The notes under the pieces are model-generated. The model saw nothing but the letters and a program-made list of their open reading frames with translations, ran no database searches and was not told the DNA's origin. From Roseimarinus sediminis (GTDB lineage: Bacteria; Bacteroidota; Bacteroidia; Bacteroidales; Prolixibacteraceae): a stretch of DNA of 64,000 nucleotides. Position numbers and translations under genes: made by a program. The stretch spans positions 1 to 64,000 of the forward strand of contig NZ_JBNPXV010000001.1 in the NCBI RefSeq assembly GCF_050433125.1, read 5' to 3'. Of the stretch, positions 62,899 to 64,000 are shown in pieces (within the stretch, counting starts at the first letter, position 1; every line of letters starts with the position of its first letter).

Positions 62899-64000
62899 TT
62901 ATTGTTTATCCGAAAAAATAGTAAAATCATTCACCAGGGTATTTCCCAGCCCATCGATGATGGTTAAGGTATGTGTTCCGGGGCCGGGTGAAAGGGCCAT
63001 CTGATGGAACTGATCTGTTTCTCCAATAAACGTGCCATCGACATGCCAGAACAAACGGCTGTTTCGGTTACGGTGCGCTGCTTCGAACACAATTCGTCCT
63101 TTCTCCCCATTCATCTCATTGGGTACATAAAGTTTTTTCAGATTGCGGGGAGAAATGAGTTCAATAAATGCAATCTTCCGGTCGCTGATACAACCAGGTT
63201 TTACCGGTGGCAGCGTGTAATAATTCGGATGATTCTGACGGTAGTACCACTCCATCGACGGGGGTAAAACCATGACCGAATCGTGGTGCATTTGGCTAAC
63301 GGGGTAGCACGACGAATTGACCTGCCATTGTCGGTCGGCCGATAAATGAACGATTTGATGGTAGGGGCAGGCTTTTGTTCTCAGTCCTGAAACGGGAACA
63401 TCGCGACTCACCCTGTGCGGGCACAGTGCCGACGCCGTATAGCCACTTTCACGACAGGTCTCAAGCACCGTTGTTTCAGCAAGGGGCTGAGCAAACCAGC
63501 CTGACTTTGGCAACAAATCGAGCAGATCGAAAAGGACCGGTGCCGCCGCCCGGCTTCCTGTAAGTCCGGGTTTTCCTTCACCATTGGCATTCCCGGCCCA
63601 CACGGCGACCACATAACGCGGGGTGGTGGCAATGGCCCAGGCATCTCTGAAACCAAAACTCGTCCCCGTTTTCCATGCAATCCGGTTCGACGAGCTGAAG
63701 TTCCACCAGCCACTTCGCTCATCCGGCCGATTCACCCTTTGCAGGGCATCGAAGGTAAAATACACCGAAGCGGCTTTCAATTCAGGAAGTGCTGTTTTTT
63801 CGCGGGGCTTCGTCTCTTCGGGGAACAAAACAAGCGGGTGAATGTCGCTGCCCTGGTAAGTTTCACTTTCATTGTAGTGATTTAAGCTACGCGCCATCGA
63901 TGCGTAGGCACCGGCCAGTTCGAACAAACTGGCCTCGCCTCCTCCCAAAATGAGCGACAAGCCGTAATGTTCAGCCGCTTGATCGAAAGTACTAAAGCCT
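62899..64000 (-). CDS. pbpC: penicillin-binding protein 1C, C-terminal part
   Basis: The frame is open to the window edge, so the true start lies beyond 64000. The visible 367 residues hold the end of the transpeptidase domain (FDQAAEHYGLSL, GGGEASLFELAGAYA, IAWKTGTSFGFRDAWA with the KTG motif, VWAGNANGEG) and a C-terminal BiPBP_C domain with paired cysteines. This is the pattern of PBP1C, a class A penicillin-binding protein with weak transpeptidase activity. Such genes often follow an alpha-2-macroglobulin gene, which would lie outside the window. Confidence 0.92.
   Translation of the reverse strand, partial: GFSTFDQAAEHYGLSLILGGGEASLFELAGAYASMARSLNHYNESETYQGSDIHPLVLFPEETKPREKTALPELKAASVYFTFDALQRVNRPDERSGWWNFSSSNRIAWKTGTSFGFRDAWAIATTPRYVVAVWAGNANGEGKPGLTGSRAAAPVLFDLLDLLPKSGWFAQPLAETTVLETCRESGYTASALCPHRVSRDVPVSGLRTKACPYHQIVHLSADRQWQVNSSCYPVSQMHHDSVMVLPPSMEWYYRQNHPNYYTLPPVKPGCISDRKIAFIELISPRNLKKLYVPNEMNGEKGRIVFEAAHRNRNSRLFWHVDGTFIGETDQFHQMALSPGPGTHTLTIIDGLGNTLVNDFTIFSDKQ

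Overview
The window comes from a bacterium of the phylum Bacteroidota. It carries a complete porP-gldK-gldL-gldM-gldN (type IX secretion/gliding) cluster, a predicted T9SS C-terminal sorting domain, SusD-free but lipoprotein-rich surface gene clusters, TAnnTTTG-type promoter boxes, DUF4382 and DUF2490-like proteins and a tricorn-like protease. A marine or sediment Bacteroidia lineage (for example Marinilabiliales) is plausible, but this is an inference. No tRNA, rRNA or CRISPR array was seen.

Region 1 (1-13.8 kb) is accessory and mosaic. An AT-rich restriction-modification island (108-4304) holds a HhH-GPD mismatch glycosylase with the Tyr/Asp signature of T/G glycosylases, a C5-cytosine methyltransferase fused at its N-terminus to an integrase-type arm DNA-binding domain, and an MvaI/BcnI-like endonuclease overlapping it by 4 bp. 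It is followed by an attC-like inverted repeat, a group II intron whose maturase is frameshifted (4436-6348, minus strand), a second attC-like hairpin and a truncated small gene. A secreted GH2 beta-galactosidase with an inserted LamG domain comes next, then a 5'-truncated group II intron remnant joined to a broken RAYT transposase, a 162-bp RAYT/REP direct repeat that occurs twice around a small outer-membrane protein, and a MNT-HEPN pair.

Region 2 (13.8-37.2 kb) is ordinary chromosome with carbohydrate, repair and surface functions: a methyl-accepting chemotaxis protein, a cold-shock protein, a zinc-ribbon membrane protein paired with a condensation-type acyltransferase, a large secreted glycosidase-like protein with a T9SS tail, an XRE-cupin regulator and a secreted cupin, exonuclease III, a tricorn-like protease, an acidic DUF4382 lipoprotein, SbcD-SbcC, a serine/threonine dehydratase-racemase, a lipase-like lipoprotein, an aldo-keto reductase and a flavin-reductase-like protein.

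Region 3 (37.2-64 kb) is centred on the cell envelope. On the minus strand lie an arginase-fold protein that appears to have lost metal ligands, then porP, gldK, gldL, gldM, gldN and, after a strong terminator, a second GldK-like lipoprotein. DNA topoisomerase I and a class A penicillin-binding protein diverge around a perfect 24-bp palindrome. A plus-strand cluster (51.0-58.1 kb) encodes an Ig-like lipoprotein, a CotH-kinase lipoprotein, a beta-helix lipoprotein, a DUF2490-like outer-membrane protein and a second CotH-kinase lipoprotein: a candidate surface phosphorylation module. An M16 peptidase, two small lipoproteins and the C-terminal part of PBP1C close the window.

The most unusual items are the arm-domain methyltransferase with TGTCCG iterons directly upstream, the two-kinase CotH operon, and the degenerate arginase-like protein plus second GldK flanking the T9SS core genes.
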